A DNA stretch of 64,000 bases. It comes from Paenibacillus thalictri. Its GTDB lineage: Bacteria > Bacillota > Bacilli > Paenibacillales > NBRC-103111. Below the pieces are notes generated by a model that saw nothing but the letters and a program-made list of their open reading frames with translations, was not told the origin of the DNA and did no database searches. Each line of letters starts with the position of its first letter. Position 1 is the stretch's first letter. The DNA lies in the NCBI RefSeq assembly GCF_004307995.1, contig NZ_SIRE01000034.1:38587-102586 (forward strand). The letters run 5' to 3'. The translations under genes were made by a program, and so were the position numbers. Of this stretch, positions 51,488 through 59,836 are shown one piece after another.

Positions 51488-51545
51488 CCCGCATTTCATG
51501 GGGCTCGACCGACCGCCACAACGCACCTTGGGAGTAGTGGAAGAG

Positions 51546-51587
51546 AAAAAGGGCTCCCTTTAACAGGGCAAGCCCTTTCCCTTTTTT
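51546..51587. terminator. Terminator between convergent Mod and binding-protein genes
   Basis: AAAGGGCT and AGCCCTTT pair, with an A run on the left and TTTTTT on the right. Confidence 0.8.
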
Positions 51588-51666
51588 GCGGTGCGAAATG
51601 AGTAACAGCAGTCCTGCTGTATTGCACAGCATGCATGTTTATGCTGATTGATACACAATCTTTCTT

Positions 51667-53307
51667 TTACTTCGCGCCATACGTACGTTTGTAAGCGGCA
51701 TTGTACATTTTCAGCAAATCGTCCACGCCCAATTTCTTCGACTGATCCATGAACTCGTTGACCGTCTGGTCGTTAATCGGCGCTTTCCCTGTAACGAATT
51801 CGGTCAGCCGCTGGTCGAGGTATTTGTTCAGGTTGTTCAGCTTCGATTTTTCCAGCTCCTGTTCTTCAGGGTTTTTGACGATCGACTTCGGCGAGTCGAT
51901 AATGTACTGGGCATACGACGCGTTGATGTCCATATTTTTCTTATCCAGACCACGTTCCCATGCGGCGCGGGCGATGGCGTTGTTGATCGAAACGTTAGGG
52001 AACCAGACGCCCCAATCGCGGCGGAGAGGAACGTACGGGCTTGTGCCAAACTCCTCCATGTATCTCGGCTTGCCGTCGACCAATTTGTACGTTTTGTTCA
52101 GAATACCCAGCGACATCAAATTCGTGCCTTCCTCGCTAAACAAGAAATCCATAAATTTGACGGCGGCGTCTTTATCTTTTACGTTGGCAGCGATAGCCAG
52201 GCCGTTTACGCCGACCGCTGGCCGCGCGAATTGGTAATTTTTAATCCCGTCGGCGGCAAATTGCGGGATCACGTTCAAATCGTAGTCCTTATTGTTGGCA
52301 TTGGCTTTGCGGGCTTTCTCGACCAGCGGATCCATGTCCGCTTTCCACCAATAGGTGACCAGCGATTTGCCGGTAATCATCCGCTCTTCCCATTGGGCTG
52401 TAGTCAGCAGGGCGAACTCGGGATCAAGCAGCTTCTCTGCGTACAACTTGTTCATAAACAGCAGCGCATCTTTAAAACCCTTCTGGTAGCCCGCATAGGC
52501 ATATTCTTCTTTATCGGGAAGCTGGTTGATGTAACCCTCCACTCCTGTAAACGATCTGAGGAACACGGTGAAGATGGAGGCCAGGTTCGGGGCGCTGACC
52601 GGCGTCCGGAACGTGAGCGGATAAGAGTCGGGATTTTTTTCCTTAAATGCCTTTAGGAATTGGTAAAATTCATCGGCTGTCGTTGGCGGCTTGAGTCCGT
52701 ATTTGTCCTGCAAATCCTTGCGTACATACCACGCATAGTTGAAGCCTTTCGTGCTTGGATCGCTTTCCAGCACCGGCATCGTGTAATAACCGCCGTCTGA
52801 GGCGGTCGCTTGCGCTCTGGCTTCCGGGTAAGTGTCGAAAAACTTTTTGATGTTGGGCGCTTTGTCCAAATAATTTTTTAAATTCAGGAACACTTTCTCA
52901 GGTCCAAAATCCCTTCCGTCCTGGTTGAGCACAAGTGTAAAGTCCGTGACTGTGTTGGTGGCGTACATGATTTTTCTTTTTTCCGGCAGCGATTCTTCGC
53001 TGACGACTTGAAAATCGATTTTCACTCCCGTTTTTTTCTCGATTTCCTTAAACGTTTCCCAGTCTTGACGAACCGGTCCTTCGACCCGGTTAGCGGCCAG
53101 CCACGTAAACGTGACGGCTTTGGGCGGCTGGCTTGCCGCAGGAGCGGGGGCCGCTGCTGCCGGTGCTTGCGCAGGCGCTGCAGCACCTCCTGCGTCTTTG
53201 GCGGCAGGCGCCTGCGGTGCGGCGCTTTGTCCTCCGCTGCCGCAGCCTGCGATCAGGCCGCCGCACATGATGGCTGTAAGCGTCGTTGCGAGTGTCTTTT
53301 TGTTCAC
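51667..53307 (-). CDS. Extracellular oligosaccharide-binding lipoprotein (LipO type)
   Basis: GTG (complement of 53305-53307) is chosen because GGGAGGG lies upstream and it begins a lipoprotein signal (KKTLATTLTAIMCGG, lipobox IAGC); a longer ATG frame precedes it. The 546-residue protein then has an Ala/Pro-rich linker and a large solute-binding domain (TFTWLAANRVEGPVRQDWET, GGYYTMPVLESDPSTKGFNY, YEAW-like YAWYVRKDLQDKYGLKPPTT). These large binding proteins go with LplB/YtcP permeases and usually bind oligosaccharides. It is the last gene of its operon. Confidence 0.92.
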   Translation of the reverse strand: MNKKTLATTLTAIMCGGLIAGCGSGGQSAAPQAPAAKDAGGAAAPAQAPAAAAPAPAASQPPKAVTFTWLAANRVEGPVRQDWETFKEIEKKTGVKIDFQVVSEESLPEKRKIMYATNTVTDFTLVLNQDGRDFGPEKVFLNLKNYLDKAPNIKKFFDTYPEARAQATASDGGYYTMPVLESDPSTKGFNYAWYVRKDLQDKYGLKPPTTADEFYQFLKAFKEKNPDSYPLTFRTPVSAPNLASIFTVFLRSFTGVEGYINQLPDKEEYAYAGYQKGFKDALLFMNKLYAEKLLDPEFALLTTAQWEERMITGKSLVTYWWKADMDPLVEKARKANANNKDYDLNVIPQFAADGIKNYQFARPAVGVNGLAIAANVKDKDAAVKFMDFLFSEEGTNLMSLGILNKTYKLVDGKPRYMEEFGTSPYVPLRRDWGVWFPNVSINNAIARAAWERGLDKKNMDINASYAQYIIDSPKSIVKNPEEQELEKSKLNNLNKYLDQRLTEFVTGKAPINDQTVNEFMDQSKKLGVDDLLKMYNAAYKRTYGAK

Positions 53308-53431
53308 CCTTGTACCCTCCCAATGGATAAATATAGGATTGGATCCTGGAATGTGCCCGACAATCGTTTTGTGCGAATAAATATTCACAGTTTTGATGGT
53401 AGGGCAGATATCCTAAGGAATCCATGACTAC

Positions 53432-54289
53432 CTAACCTTTGACGCCGCCAATCATGCTGCCCTGCACAAAATATTTTTGGATAAACGGATACACGCACAA
53501 AATCGGTAGTGTGGCAATAACGATCATTGCGTATTTCAACGATTCGATATAACTTAAATCGCCTTCGCCTTGGGGGTTGCTGCCTGCGATCAGGATGGTG
53601 CGCAGCATAATTTGCAACGGATGCATCTTGCCGTCGTTTAAATAAATCAAGGCTTCAAAGAAGGCGTTCCACTGGTTCACGGCTGTAAACAAGCCGATGG
53701 TCAGCATTACCGGCAGCGACAGCGGAATGACGATTCTCAGCAGCACCTGCATGGAGCCGCACCCGTCGATGATCGCCGCATCTTCGATTTCTTCCGGAAG
53801 CCCTTCGAAAAATGTCCGCATAATAAACAAATACCACGTGTTAATCATCGAAGGCAGCACGATCGCCCAGATCGTATTCAGCATGTTCAACTGCTTGACG
53901 AGCAGGAACGTCGGGATCAGCCCGCCGCTGAACACCAGCGTAAAAGCGGCCATCAGCAAAATCCATTTTCGCCCGGCCAGCCATCTTTTGGCGAGCGGAT
54001 AGGCCATGGCAGAAGTGAAGATTAACGTCAGCACGGTTTGCACCACCGTGTAACGGATCGTATTCCAATAGCTGATCCACATATTTTGATCCACAATGAT
54101 TTTCTCATAAGCGGCAAAATGAATGCCTTTGGGCCACAGCAGCACTTGGCCGCTAGCAACCATCGCATTATCGCTGATGGAGGCCGAAAAGACGAATATA
54201 ATCGGATATACCATGACAATGATGACCAGAATCATAACCAGCGTATTGATAATGTCAAACAGCAAGGAGCTGGCGCTTTTGATTTTCAT
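53432..54289 (-). CDS. ABC transporter permease (YtcP/MalG type)
   Basis: The 285-residue protein has six membrane helices and the EAA loop EEIEDAAIIDGCGSMQVLLRI. It follows the LplB-type permease gene by 13 bases and precedes the binding-protein gene by about 125 bases. It ends with FVQGSMIGGVKG, the usual YtcP-type C-terminus. Confidence 0.93.
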   Translation of the reverse strand: MKIKSASSLLFDIINTLVMILVIIVMVYPIIFVFSASISDNAMVASGQVLLWPKGIHFAAYEKIIVDQNMWISYWNTIRYTVVQTVLTLIFTSAMAYPLAKRWLAGRKWILLMAAFTLVFSGGLIPTFLLVKQLNMLNTIWAIVLPSMINTWYLFIMRTFFEGLPEEIEDAAIIDGCGSMQVLLRIVIPLSLPVMLTIGLFTAVNQWNAFFEALIYLNDGKMHPLQIMLRTILIAGSNPQGEGDLSYIESLKYAMIVIATLPILCVYPFIQKYFVQGSMIGGVKG

Positions 54290-54302
54290 TGCGTGACCTC
54301 CT

Positions 54303-55283
54303 TTACCACAGACTGGTCTGCGAATATTTGCGCACGATCCGGTTGGCGATCACAACCAGCAAAAATCCGATCGCCGATTGAAACAGTCCGACTGCCGAAG
54401 CGAAGCTGAAATCGGCGTCCAATACCCCGCGCCGGTACACAAACGTATTGATGACGTCCGCGGTTTCATAGTTCATCGGATTGTACAGCAGCAGTATTTT
54501 CTGAAAACCGACTTCCATAAAATGACCCAAATTCAGCACAAACAAGATAATCATGACGGGAACCATTCCCACTAATGTAATGTGGCGAATTTGCTGCAGC
54601 CTCCCCGCCCCATCCATTTTGGCCGCTTCGTATAAAGCCGGATCGATGCCGGCGATCGCCGCCAGATACAAGATGGTACCCCAGCCGACCTTCTGCCATA
54701 TTTCCGAACTGACATAGATCGTCCGGAACCACTCGGGCAAGCCGAGAAACATAATCGGTTCTATGCCAAACACCTTGTGCAGTATGATGTTGACGATGCC
54801 GGTCGTTGGGGATAAGAAGATAACCATAATGCCGGCGATGACAACCGTAGATAAGAAATGCGGCATATAACTGATGCTCTGCACGATTTTTTTGAACATT
54901 TTATTTTTAATTTCATGGAACAATACCGCTAAAATAATCGGTGCCGGAAAATGAAACAGCAGGTCGTACATGTTCAATAAAATAGTGTTGCGGATCAGCT
55001 TCCACGAATCGGGGGTGTTGTAGAAAAATTCGACGAAATGATCCAATCCGACAAATTTGCTGCCCAATATGCCCCTGCCGATCGAATAGTTCTGAAAAGC
55101 GATGATGATGCCGTACATCGGCACATATTTAAACACAATGTAATAGAGGATGCCGGGAAGCATTAATAAATACAGAGCTTTATGCTTTCTCACATAACGC
55201 CAGAAACGAAAGCGCTTTCCAGTTTTGATACGCGGACTGAACCGATCACCCGTCTCCGCTCCTGCACCACTTTGGACCGACAA
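54303..55283 (-). CDS. ABC transporter permease (LplB type)
   Basis: TTG (complement of 55281-55283) is preferred because AAGGAG (complement of 55294-55299) lies ten bases upstream, giving 326 residues; the open frame extends to an earlier start at 55358 without a ribosome site. It has a basic N-terminal segment, six membrane helices, and the EAA loop PALYEAAKMDGAGRLQQI. The YVPMYGIIIAFQNY segment is diagnostic of the LplB group. First gene of the operon; an AraC regulator gene lies upstream, separated by a terminator. Confidence 0.9.
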   Translation of the reverse strand: MSVQSGAGAETGDRFSPRIKTGKRFRFWRYVRKHKALYLLMLPGILYYIVFKYVPMYGIIIAFQNYSIGRGILGSKFVGLDHFVEFFYNTPDSWKLIRNTILLNMYDLLFHFPAPIILAVLFHEIKNKMFKKIVQSISYMPHFLSTVVIAGIMVIFLSPTTGIVNIILHKVFGIEPIMFLGLPEWFRTIYVSSEIWQKVGWGTILYLAAIAGIDPALYEAAKMDGAGRLQQIRHITLVGMVPVMIILFVLNLGHFMEVGFQKILLLYNPMNYETADVINTFVYRRGVLDADFSFASAVGLFQSAIGFLLVVIANRIVRKYSQTSLW

Positions 55284-55427
55284 TGCGCTCTCACTCCTTA
55301 TAGGTTTGATCTGATAGCCTAAACATACTGGCTGTTTGGCCAACCGTAAAGCGCGCATTTTTCGCTACGTCGCCATTTTTGCATGAAACCCGCGTTCTGT
55401 ATCCGTCCGCAAAATCGGCACCTTGCG

Positions 55428-55456
55428 CAAAAAAAGCGACTTTCCGAAGAAGTCGC
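55428..55456 (-). terminator. Terminator of the AraC regulator gene
   Basis: On the minus strand GCGACTT pairs with AAGTCGC and is followed by seven T, separating the regulator from the ABC operon. A CCTGGGG/CCCCAGG hairpin lies just before it (about 55465-55493). Confidence 0.85.
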
Positions 55457-55526
55457 CTATTTTTCCTGGGGGAACGGCAAAACCCGCCCCAGGCATGTAG
55501 CTGGAGACGGGTTCGCGACAGCCGAT

Positions 55527-57872
55527 TTACATCGTATGATGATGAATCGTCCGGTATTTCCCGGGGGTAATTCCTTCGTATTTGCAAAAAATGCGAATAA
55601 ACGAATTGCGTCCCATGTATCCGACTTTTTCGGAAATTTCATCGATTTTCATATCCGTTTCAAGCAAATATTTTTTGGCCATCGTGAGGCGATGCTTCGT
55701 AATATACTCTACGTATTTTTCGCCGACCTCATCTTTGAAGGTCCGGCTGAAATGGCTGACCGACATGTTTAACTGCCGGGCGAACCGTTCCACGGACAAT
55801 TCCTCGCCGTAATGCTGGTGGATATAATCGAGGATTTCGGCAATTTGTTTATTTCGGTCGGCTGTCTGTTCTTGCTTGAATAACGCGGCGTGGATCCGCT
55901 CGAAGCACGTCTTGATCTCTTCCCAGGTGATACAGCGGTTCAGCTCAACGAACAACCCGGAATAGAACGGGATGTTCATTTCCTTGCGTTCCAGTTCCAC
56001 GGCGCGAATCCAGGTGTTCAGCACGTCGGAGCAGAGCCCCTTGACCTGAGAGGCGCTGGCGTTGTTCTCAACGGCCATATCGAGCAAATCATAGACAGAT
56101 TGCAGCAACCGCTCATAATTCCGCGACTTGTACAGATTAAAAATCCGGTTGACCTCTTGGGCCGATAAAAAGCTGTCCAGCAGCGGTTTATCCGGCTGAT
56201 CGCCCGCGGCGGCTTCCTGGCCGAACACCTCCACACGGGAGTGGAGGCTTTTGCGCTGCAGCATCTCCATCGCCGATTCATAGGACAAATGAAGGTCGCC
56301 GATATCTTGGACTTTTCTTCCGATACCGATCGTGGCTTTGAAATAAGCGTTAAACTGCTGGAGAATCAAGGCGACAAACTCGGACACCTCTTTGGGGCCG
56401 AACAGCAAAAACGGGTCATGGTGCACCACACATGCCATCAGATCGGGCTTTAATTGGCACAACCAGACGGTGCCGGCAGCCGATTTGTGAATCTGCTCTT
56501 TTAACTCAGCCATCATAAACGATTTTGACGTTTCCGAGATGTGGCCTTGTACCCGCGAATAATACTGGATTTCGATGCATAAAACGGTGCGCGTGACACT
56601 CGGGTCGTATGGAAAGTCGATTTCCTTCGCATACAGCGCAATGGATAAGTTGTCGCGGTACTCGCCGGATAAAATTTTGGCGATAAAATCCTCCTGCACA
56701 ATCGGAAACATGCCGCTGACGAGCTGGCTCAGCTGTTTGTTTTCCGACATCAGCAGGTTGGAGAACTGCTTGATTAAATCGTAATCGTTCCCTCCGGCTT
56801 GAACGGGCAATGCTGCTTGGCGGTTATTGTGTGAAGATAAGCCGTTTTTGATTTCAAGTATCGGTCTGTACAGTCTTTTGCTCAAATAATAGGAGATGAA
56901 CCCGCCGAGCACGAGGAAAAACACGAGAAACAAAAAGCTGAATGAGCGGATGCGCTGCACGGGTTTAAGCAACGTCTCCAAGTCGATCAGACTGACATAA
57001 TACCACGCATCGTTAAAATGGGATTTTGCGTAGGTTAACGCTCTTGTTTTGCCGTCTGAGAAAAGAGCGCCTTCCGTATTGGCCCGCATAATTTCCTGCC
57101 ATTCCTTCGGGGAAATCCGCATATCGCCGGTCTGACTGATCATGCCGCCGGATTCATCGACGATGGCCGTGCCGGCAGTCCACTTCTGATTAACGCTGAT
57201 ATGTTTGCCAAGCTCCTCTTGCTTCATGCTGACGACCAGATATACATCGGGATGGCTGCTGTTAAACGGGTAACTCATGACCGCCGAAATATTGGAGCTG
57301 GAGGAAAGGATGGCATCGGTGAAAGGCACCTTCTGGTGCAAGGTGTAGGTCTTCGTAAATTGCATCATTTTTTTGCCGGAAAAATTAGCGAGGTAACCCG
57401 CTTTGTCACGTTCATCAACCGGAAAGAAGTATTTAAAAAACGTCTCTTTGTTCGTATCCGAGTTAAATCCGATCACCAGGTCATAATCTGCAAAATACAG
57501 ATAGGCATTGGAAACGATTTCCCCCGTATCCAGGGTGTTTAATTGATCCATCAAGGAATGGATCCATTCGAAGTATTGGGGAGTCTTGGAAGCGTCGCCG
57601 AATTGTTTCATCACGCTTTTCAGGTTGGAGGCGCCAAGAAGATTAATCATATTAACCTGCAGTGAAGAAAATGCCGTATCGGTTTGGGCGGAAAAATTGC
57701 GCATGGAAATGGTATTCGTATTTTCAACTTCATTTTCGATCACTTTGACGACGTATACGTAAATAAACATGTTTGCCATAATGACCGGAATGATAAAAAG
57801 AATGAAGTAGCTGGCGAAAAACTGCCAGAATAGAGCGGTTTTGAACATACGGGGTTTGAGCAGCCATTTCAC
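55527..57872 (-). CDS. Membrane-bound AraC-family regulator with extracytoplasmic sensor (YtdP type)
   Basis: GTG start. The 781-residue protein has two membrane helices (about 13-37 and 302-324) enclosing a Cache-like extracellular sensor, a cytoplasmic middle region, and a C-terminal AraC double helix-turn-helix (EELSVERFARQLNMSVSHFS, EISEKVGYMGRNSFIRIF, GITPGKYR). It is a one-component analogue of YesM/YesN. Its position directly upstream of the LplB/YtcP operon strongly suggests it controls that transporter in response to an extracellular oligosaccharide. Confidence 0.92.
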   Translation of the reverse strand: MKWLLKPRMFKTALFWQFFASYFILFIIPVIMANMFIYVYVVKVIENEVENTNTISMRNFSAQTDTAFSSLQVNMINLLGASNLKSVMKQFGDASKTPQYFEWIHSLMDQLNTLDTGEIVSNAYLYFADYDLVIGFNSDTNKETFFKYFFPVDERDKAGYLANFSGKKMMQFTKTYTLHQKVPFTDAILSSSSNISAVMSYPFNSSHPDVYLVVSMKQEELGKHISVNQKWTAGTAIVDESGGMISQTGDMRISPKEWQEIMRANTEGALFSDGKTRALTYAKSHFNDAWYYVSLIDLETLLKPVQRIRSFSFLFLVFFLVLGGFISYYLSKRLYRPILEIKNGLSSHNNRQAALPVQAGGNDYDLIKQFSNLLMSENKQLSQLVSGMFPIVQEDFIAKILSGEYRDNLSIALYAKEIDFPYDPSVTRTVLCIEIQYYSRVQGHISETSKSFMMAELKEQIHKSAAGTVWLCQLKPDLMACVVHHDPFLLFGPKEVSEFVALILQQFNAYFKATIGIGRKVQDIGDLHLSYESAMEMLQRKSLHSRVEVFGQEAAAGDQPDKPLLDSFLSAQEVNRIFNLYKSRNYERLLQSVYDLLDMAVENNASASQVKGLCSDVLNTWIRAVELERKEMNIPFYSGLFVELNRCITWEEIKTCFERIHAALFKQEQTADRNKQIAEILDYIHQHYGEELSVERFARQLNMSVSHFSRTFKDEVGEKYVEYITKHRLTMAKKYLLETDMKIDEISEKVGYMGRNSFIRIFCKYEGITPGKYRTIHHHTM

Positions 57873-57920
57873 CTATCGTACCGGCCCCTTTCCTATCCAG
57901 ATCGCGGTTTCCTTTAATAG

Positions 57921-57968
57921 CAAAGCAAGCATCCCCCTGATACCTGCGTATCTCGGGGAATGCTTTGG
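57921..57968 (-). terminator. Terminator-like hairpin after the Rieske gene
   Basis: CAAAGC..GCATCCCC and GGGGAATGCTTTG pair imperfectly; on the minus strand a T-rich stretch follows. It lies three bases past the Rieske stop. Confidence 0.5.
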
Positions 57969-57970
57969 AG

Positions 57971-58321
57971 TTAGATGACGATGCCGACTTTGCCGTTCTC
58001 GACTTCGACTTTATATCTTCGAGTCCTTACCTTCTCATTCACCAGCGATTTGCCCGTCTTGATCTCGAATTCCCAGCCGTGCCAAGGACAGCGGATAATT
58101 TCTCCTTCCCGGCCGAACCGGTATTCATATACGCTGGATGGAAGCGTAGTTCCACAAACGGGTCCTTTGCAAAGCGGAGCCCCTTCGTGAGGGCAATAAT
58201 TGTGCAGCGCGTAAAATTCCCCGTCCAGACGGTATAAGCCGATGGAGCGGCCCTCCACATCTACGATGATATGCTGCCCGTCGGCTAAATCTTTCTCCTC
58301 AGCTACAAAATGAGTCGCCAT
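57971..58321 (-). CDS. Rieske [2Fe-2S] ferredoxin-like protein
   Basis: The 116-residue protein is a single Rieske domain: cluster ligands C43 and H45 in CPHEGAPLC and C78 and H81 in CPWHGWEF. Such small soluble Rieske proteins carry electrons to oxygenases or nitrite-reductase-like partners. No oxygenase subunit lies nearby; instead it follows the amidohydrolase gene by 48 bases, with its own GGAGG site. The pair is probably one operon. What it delivers electrons to is unknown. Confidence 0.92.
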   Translation of the reverse strand: MATHFVAEEKDLADGQHIIVDVEGRSIGLYRLDGEFYALHNYCPHEGAPLCKGPVCGTTLPSSVYEYRFGREGEIIRCPWHGWEFEIKTGKSLVNEKVRTRRYKVEVENGKVGIVI

Positions 58322-58369
58322 ACGATGCCTCCGTTTTATAATATCTGCAAGAACGCAGCTTCGCTTTTC

Positions 58370-59425
58370 TCATAGGTTATATAAGCTCTTGGCATTGTCG
58401 TAAAAAATTTTCCGGCGCATGTCCGGACCGAGCTTCGTTAAAATTTCCATCGGACTGTCATTATCCCAATGCGGATAATCGCTTGAGAACATAATCATGT
58501 TTTCGGCATCGATCATATTAAACAAGTCGCCCAAATATTTCGGATTGTCCGGTTCTTCAATCGGTTGTGTGGAAAAATAGCAATGATCCCGTATATATTG
58601 ACTAGGCAGCCGTTTGAGCCAAGGCACTTGGGAACGCAGCGCCTTGTAATTTTTATCGAGGCGCCACATCAGGTGCGGCAGCCAAGCCAGCCCGCCTTCC
58701 AGCATGACAAACTTGAGGTTCGGGAATTTCTCGAATACGCCTTCGCACACCAAACTGACCGTATGCGCCATGTAGTTCTGCGACAAATTGGTATGCCACT
58801 CCAAATAGCGGGTCGGCATGCCCGCCGCTGAGGCGTAGGTTCCGCCCGAACCTTCCGCTCCAGGGTGGATTGCGACCGGCAGCCCATTGCGTTCCGCCGC
58901 TTCATAGATCGGGTGGAATTGACGCTGCCCGAGTCCGGCCCGTTGAGCGCTGCCCATCAGCACTTCAACCATATCGGGATGTCCCGCCAGGCGGTCAATT
59001 TCGCGTGCCGCAAGCTGCGGATCCTGGCCGGCTACAAGAATAGCCCCTTTAAACGATTCATGCTTCGGCAGCCATTCTTTAATCATATAATCGTTGTAAG
59101 CCTTACATATGGCTGCAGCGTAGTCCGGGTCGGGGTGGGTGCAGATGTTCATCGCGTCGCCGGTCAGAATCGCATATTCCATATGATAAGGTTCAATTAA
59201 GTCTTTCACCATGAAATCGGGATTGGAAGCCGCCGGCCCGCCGTCAGGAGGGAGGCAGTCTTTGCGGAAAACGCCGATCGGCGACCAAATTCCATGCCAC
59301 GCGTTTCCTATACCGCTCGTGGCAACCTTCGTTTTCCAAGGCTCGGGCAAATATTCGGCCAAGTCGTACGGCGTTTTAAACGTATTGTGCACATCGGTGT
59401 CGATGACTTTTTGTACGGCTGTCAC
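58370..59425 (-). CDS. Amidohydrolase family 2 (ACMSD-like) metal-dependent hydrolase/decarboxylase
   Basis: GTG complementary to 59423-59425 is chosen for its GGGAGAG site; another GTG three codons earlier overlaps that site. The 351-residue protein has the amidohydrolase-2 metal motif DTDVH (9-13), later AIHPGAEGSGG, and SSDYPHWDND with the conserved Asp. Relatives decarboxylate or hydrolyse aromatic and other carboxylates. With the Rieske protein it suggests a small catabolic pathway for an aromatic or related compound, but no other pathway gene is seen in the window. Confidence 0.88.
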   Translation of the reverse strand: MTAVQKVIDTDVHNTFKTPYDLAEYLPEPWKTKVATSGIGNAWHGIWSPIGVFRKDCLPPDGGPAASNPDFMVKDLIEPYHMEYAILTGDAMNICTHPDPDYAAAICKAYNDYMIKEWLPKHESFKGAILVAGQDPQLAAREIDRLAGHPDMVEVLMGSAQRAGLGQRQFHPIYEAAERNGLPVAIHPGAEGSGGTYASAAGMPTRYLEWHTNLSQNYMAHTVSLVCEGVFEKFPNLKFVMLEGGLAWLPHLMWRLDKNYKALRSQVPWLKRLPSQYIRDHCYFSTQPIEEPDNPKYLGDLFNMIDAENMIMFSSDYPHWDNDSPMEILTKLGPDMRRKIFYDNAKSLYNL

Positions 59426-59582
59426 GCTCCACACTCTCCCTTACATTTAGTAACTATATTGTAAAATGAAGCGGTTTATTTTACGATTGGTAATATTACA
59501 ATATCTTGAGTGATTCTACGATTTTGCCGGCTGGGCTTGCCACTTCGCCTATAATAAATCATATTGAGAGTTTACTATTTTT

Positions 59583-59753
59583 ATGCCTAGCAAACATATT
59601 AAATTGTTAATGCTATGTTTTGGCGAGAACTCGCTGCAGGATGGCAGCTACCAGATACGTCAATTATATATGGAGCAGGACACGATCCGGTCCATCATCT
59701 TTGAAGACTTGCAAATACCTATGGAAAAGTTGTTCACCCTGCAGCAGGATTGA
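59583..59753 (+). CDS. Possible small protein (56 residues), doubtful
   Basis: A plus-strand frame starts MPSKHIKLLMLCFGENS and ends KLFTLQQD. Codon use looks coding-like, but the only ribosome-site candidate (GAGAG) lies 12 bases or more upstream, and no family is recognised. It could be a small gene, a decayed fragment or chance. Confidence 0.25.
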   Translation: MPSKHIKLLMLCFGENSLQDGSYQIRQLYMEQDTIRSIIFEDLQIPMEKLFTLQQD

Positions 59754-59778
59754 CGCGAGGGGATAGGCGTTCCAAAAG

Positions 59779-59804
59779 AAAAAACCTGGCGCCGCCAGGT
59801 TTTT
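59779..59804. terminator. Bidirectional terminator downstream of spoVR
   Basis: AACCTGGCG and CGCCAGGTT pair, with an A run on the left and TTTTT on the right; on the minus strand it ends the yhbH-spoVR operon. Confidence 0.85.
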
Positions 59805-59836
59805 CAGATGTCTGCGTAAGTCTCCTACAAACTTAT

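Larger units (their letters stand above)
59426..59836. other. Intergenic region upstream of the amidohydrolase gene
   Basis: It holds GTAAAAT/ATTTTAC arms at about 59461-59484 and a GTAATATTAC palindrome at about 59491-59500, both possible operators for the amidohydrolase operon; a possible 56-codon frame at 59583-59753; and the spoVR terminator. Confidence 0.5.
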
